From Trichinella spiralis (taxonomy: Eukaryota > Nematoda > Enoplea > Trichinellida > Trichinellidae): a stretch of 64,000 bases of DNA. The DNA lies in assembly GCA_000181795.3 (NCBI GenBank), contig CM012953.1, positions 3,657,484 to 3,721,483 on the forward strand, given 5' to 3'. The notes below the pieces were generated by a model. It searched no databases, was not told the origin of the DNA, and worked only from the letters and a program-made list of their open reading frames with translations. Position numbers and translations under genes: made by a program. Shown piece after piece: positions 63,651 through 64,000 of this stretch; the first letter of the stretch is position 1; each line of letters opens with the position of its first letter.

Positions 63651-63935
63651 TTTGTGTGCAAATTGTTTCTTGATCGGTAGATTTGGTTTTTGCTTGTTCA
63701 ACGATTTCAACAAATCTATATGTATGTATTTCAGGTTGATCTTCTCGCAGAGCTTAATCACATTAGACTTAATAGAAGAATTGTTGCGATTGCAAGAGCG
63801 AAACGTCGGTGAATCATCGTCGAGAGAATTCAACTACTGGGTGCCGGGTATTGATTATATTCGTATGGATGGTTCCACGAACGCCTCGACTCGTGAACGC
63901 TTGGCCAAGAAATTCAACGACGAGACCAACAGACG
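56467..63935 (+). CDS. ATRX: ATRX/XNP SWI/SNF-family chromatin remodeller (3' end beyond window)
   Basis: DNA translocase of the ATRX/Rad54 group, acting in heterochromatin and histone H3.3 deposition. Exons: 56467-56533, 57185-57223, 57570-57713, 57779-57909, 57970-58078, 58162-58279, 58418-59028, 59192-59279, 59417-59508, 60632-60691, 60757-60834, 60894-61042, 61133-61270, 61345-61590, 61656-61796, 61867-62035, 62106-62243, 62309-62484, 62556-62801, 62941-62997, 63313-63572, 63735-63935. The middle is acidic and serine-rich, then lysine-rich. Helicase motifs: [27 protein letters not shown] (Walker A), [11 protein letters not shown] (DEAH), LTGTPLQNN, then ATRX-type [12 protein letters not shown] and [16 protein letters not shown]. 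The N-terminus has only a few cysteines (SCNNCNLL), so the ADD zinc domain is reduced or absent. Exons 7-9 occur twice because of the duplication at 59689-60683. Confidence 0.95.
58668..59678 (+). repeat. ATRX internal duplication, copy 1
   Basis: Covers the end of exon 7, exons 8 and 9, and the start of exon 10. It is nearly identical to 59689-60683 and is followed directly by ten N (59679-59688). It differs from copy 2 by one T and by a longer (ATT)n run. Confidence 0.95.
59139..59189 (+). repeat. (ATT)n microsatellite in ATRX intron
   Basis: About 16 ATT units just before the exon 8 acceptor. The duplicate at about 60155-60190 has fewer units. Confidence 0.9.
59679..59688. other. Assembly gap (10 N)
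   Basis: Ten undetermined bases separate the two copies of the ATRX segment. A gap of this fixed small size is typical of scaffolding. Confidence 0.99.
59689..60683 (+). repeat. ATRX internal duplication, copy 2 (likely allelic or assembly artefact)
   Basis: A copy of 58668-59678 with a one-base deletion near 59756, which would shift the frame, and a shorter (ATT)n tract. Using only one copy, sequence on both outer sides continues the ATRX reading frame without change. Confidence 0.9.
63125..63331 (+). repeat. Tandem duplication of an exon acceptor region
   Basis: Two diverged units, 63125-63200 and 63263-63331. Each has TCTATCTC, then ATATTTGATAT, TTATTTAG and the exon start CTAA(C/A)(T/C)GAATATGAAT. 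The second unit is the true exon border (63313), since the first reads into a stop after eight codons. Confidence 0.6.
63601..63653 (+). repeat. (TTTA)n microsatellite
   Basis: About 13 TTTA units in an ATRX intron. Confidence 0.95.
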
Positions 63936-63965
63936 GTATATAAAAAACGAACAGCAGCAGACGTT

Positions 63966-64000
63966 GGGAGACTGGGAAGGGGGAGGGGGAGGGGTGGGGT
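63966..64000 (+). other. G-run cluster (potential G-quadruplex)
   Basis: Five or more runs of three to five G separated by one or two A or T at the very end of the window, in the ATRX intron after 63935. It meets the usual four-run pattern for a quadruplex. Confidence 0.6.

Noticed and set aside
1-64000. CRISPR arrays, operons, bacterial-type promoters or a defence-like gene cluster
   Set aside because: The window is eukaryotic with introns throughout. No regularly spaced repeats or functionally linked gene clusters were seen.

Overview
This is an AT-rich (roughly 70%) eukaryotic window with spliceosomal genes, most introns 45-120 nt, and host genes separated by long AT-rich stretches. An adipokinetic-hormone-type prohormone, a G-alpha-12/13 gene and a Klingon-like adhesion gene point to a small invertebrate, most likely an ecdysozoan (arthropod or early-branching nematode relative). 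The phylum cannot be fixed from this sequence alone. Several start codons sit a few bases after a 3' splice-site consensus, so spliced-leader trans-splicing or short 5'UTR introns are likely.

Layout, left to right. 1-2.9 kb: AT-rich DNA with a Ty3/gypsy fossil (minus). 2.9-3.8 kb: ALKBH2 DNA-repair dioxygenase (+). 4.2-5.3 kb: an unrecognised five-exon gene (minus) with a foldback element in its last intron. 5.3-14.2 kb: gene-poor DNA with a family of ATTGG-rich inverted-repeat elements. 14.3 kb: RPL38 (+). 16.4-19.3 kb: EIF3D, 12 exons (minus). 20.0-21.9 kb: CHMP7, 9 exons (minus). 22.8-27.2 kb: a GC-rich BEL/Pao retrotransposon fossil (minus), split by an 864-bp long-TIR element and carrying an AT-rich 200-bp segment that recurs near 28.5 kb. 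29.4 kb: AKH prohormone (+). 32.1-33.5 kb: phosphomannomutase, 8 exons (minus). 34.9-37.4 kb: G-alpha-12/13 (minus; first exon not found). 39.5 kb: tRNA-Asn(GTT) (minus). 40.2 kb: single-exon dynein light chain (+). 41.7-52.2 kb: a 12-exon Ig/FN3 adhesion gene (+) whose signal-peptide exon lies 7.6 kb upstream of the rest. 53.0-55.1 kb: a GC-rich, intronless multi-Ig/FN3 coding copy with breaks (+), followed directly by a gypsy integrase remnant. 56.5 kb to the right edge: ATRX/XNP chromatin remodeller (+), cut off by the window and containing an apparent assembly duplication around a 10-N gap.

The genes are ordinary housekeeping or signalling genes with separate jobs: translation (RPL38, EIF3D), membrane repair/ESCRT (CHMP7), DNA repair (ALKBH2), glycosylation (PMM), chromatin (ATRX), signalling (G-alpha, AKH) and adhesion (Ig genes). 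I see no operon-like or single-system logic. The most interesting material is structural: the ATTGG-rich foldback family, nested insertions, the probable retrocopy fused to an LTR-element tail, the unrecognised five-exon gene, and unusual splice-site habits (many GTT 5' sites and AAG 3' sites). Exon limits were read by eye from frame and splice consensus.
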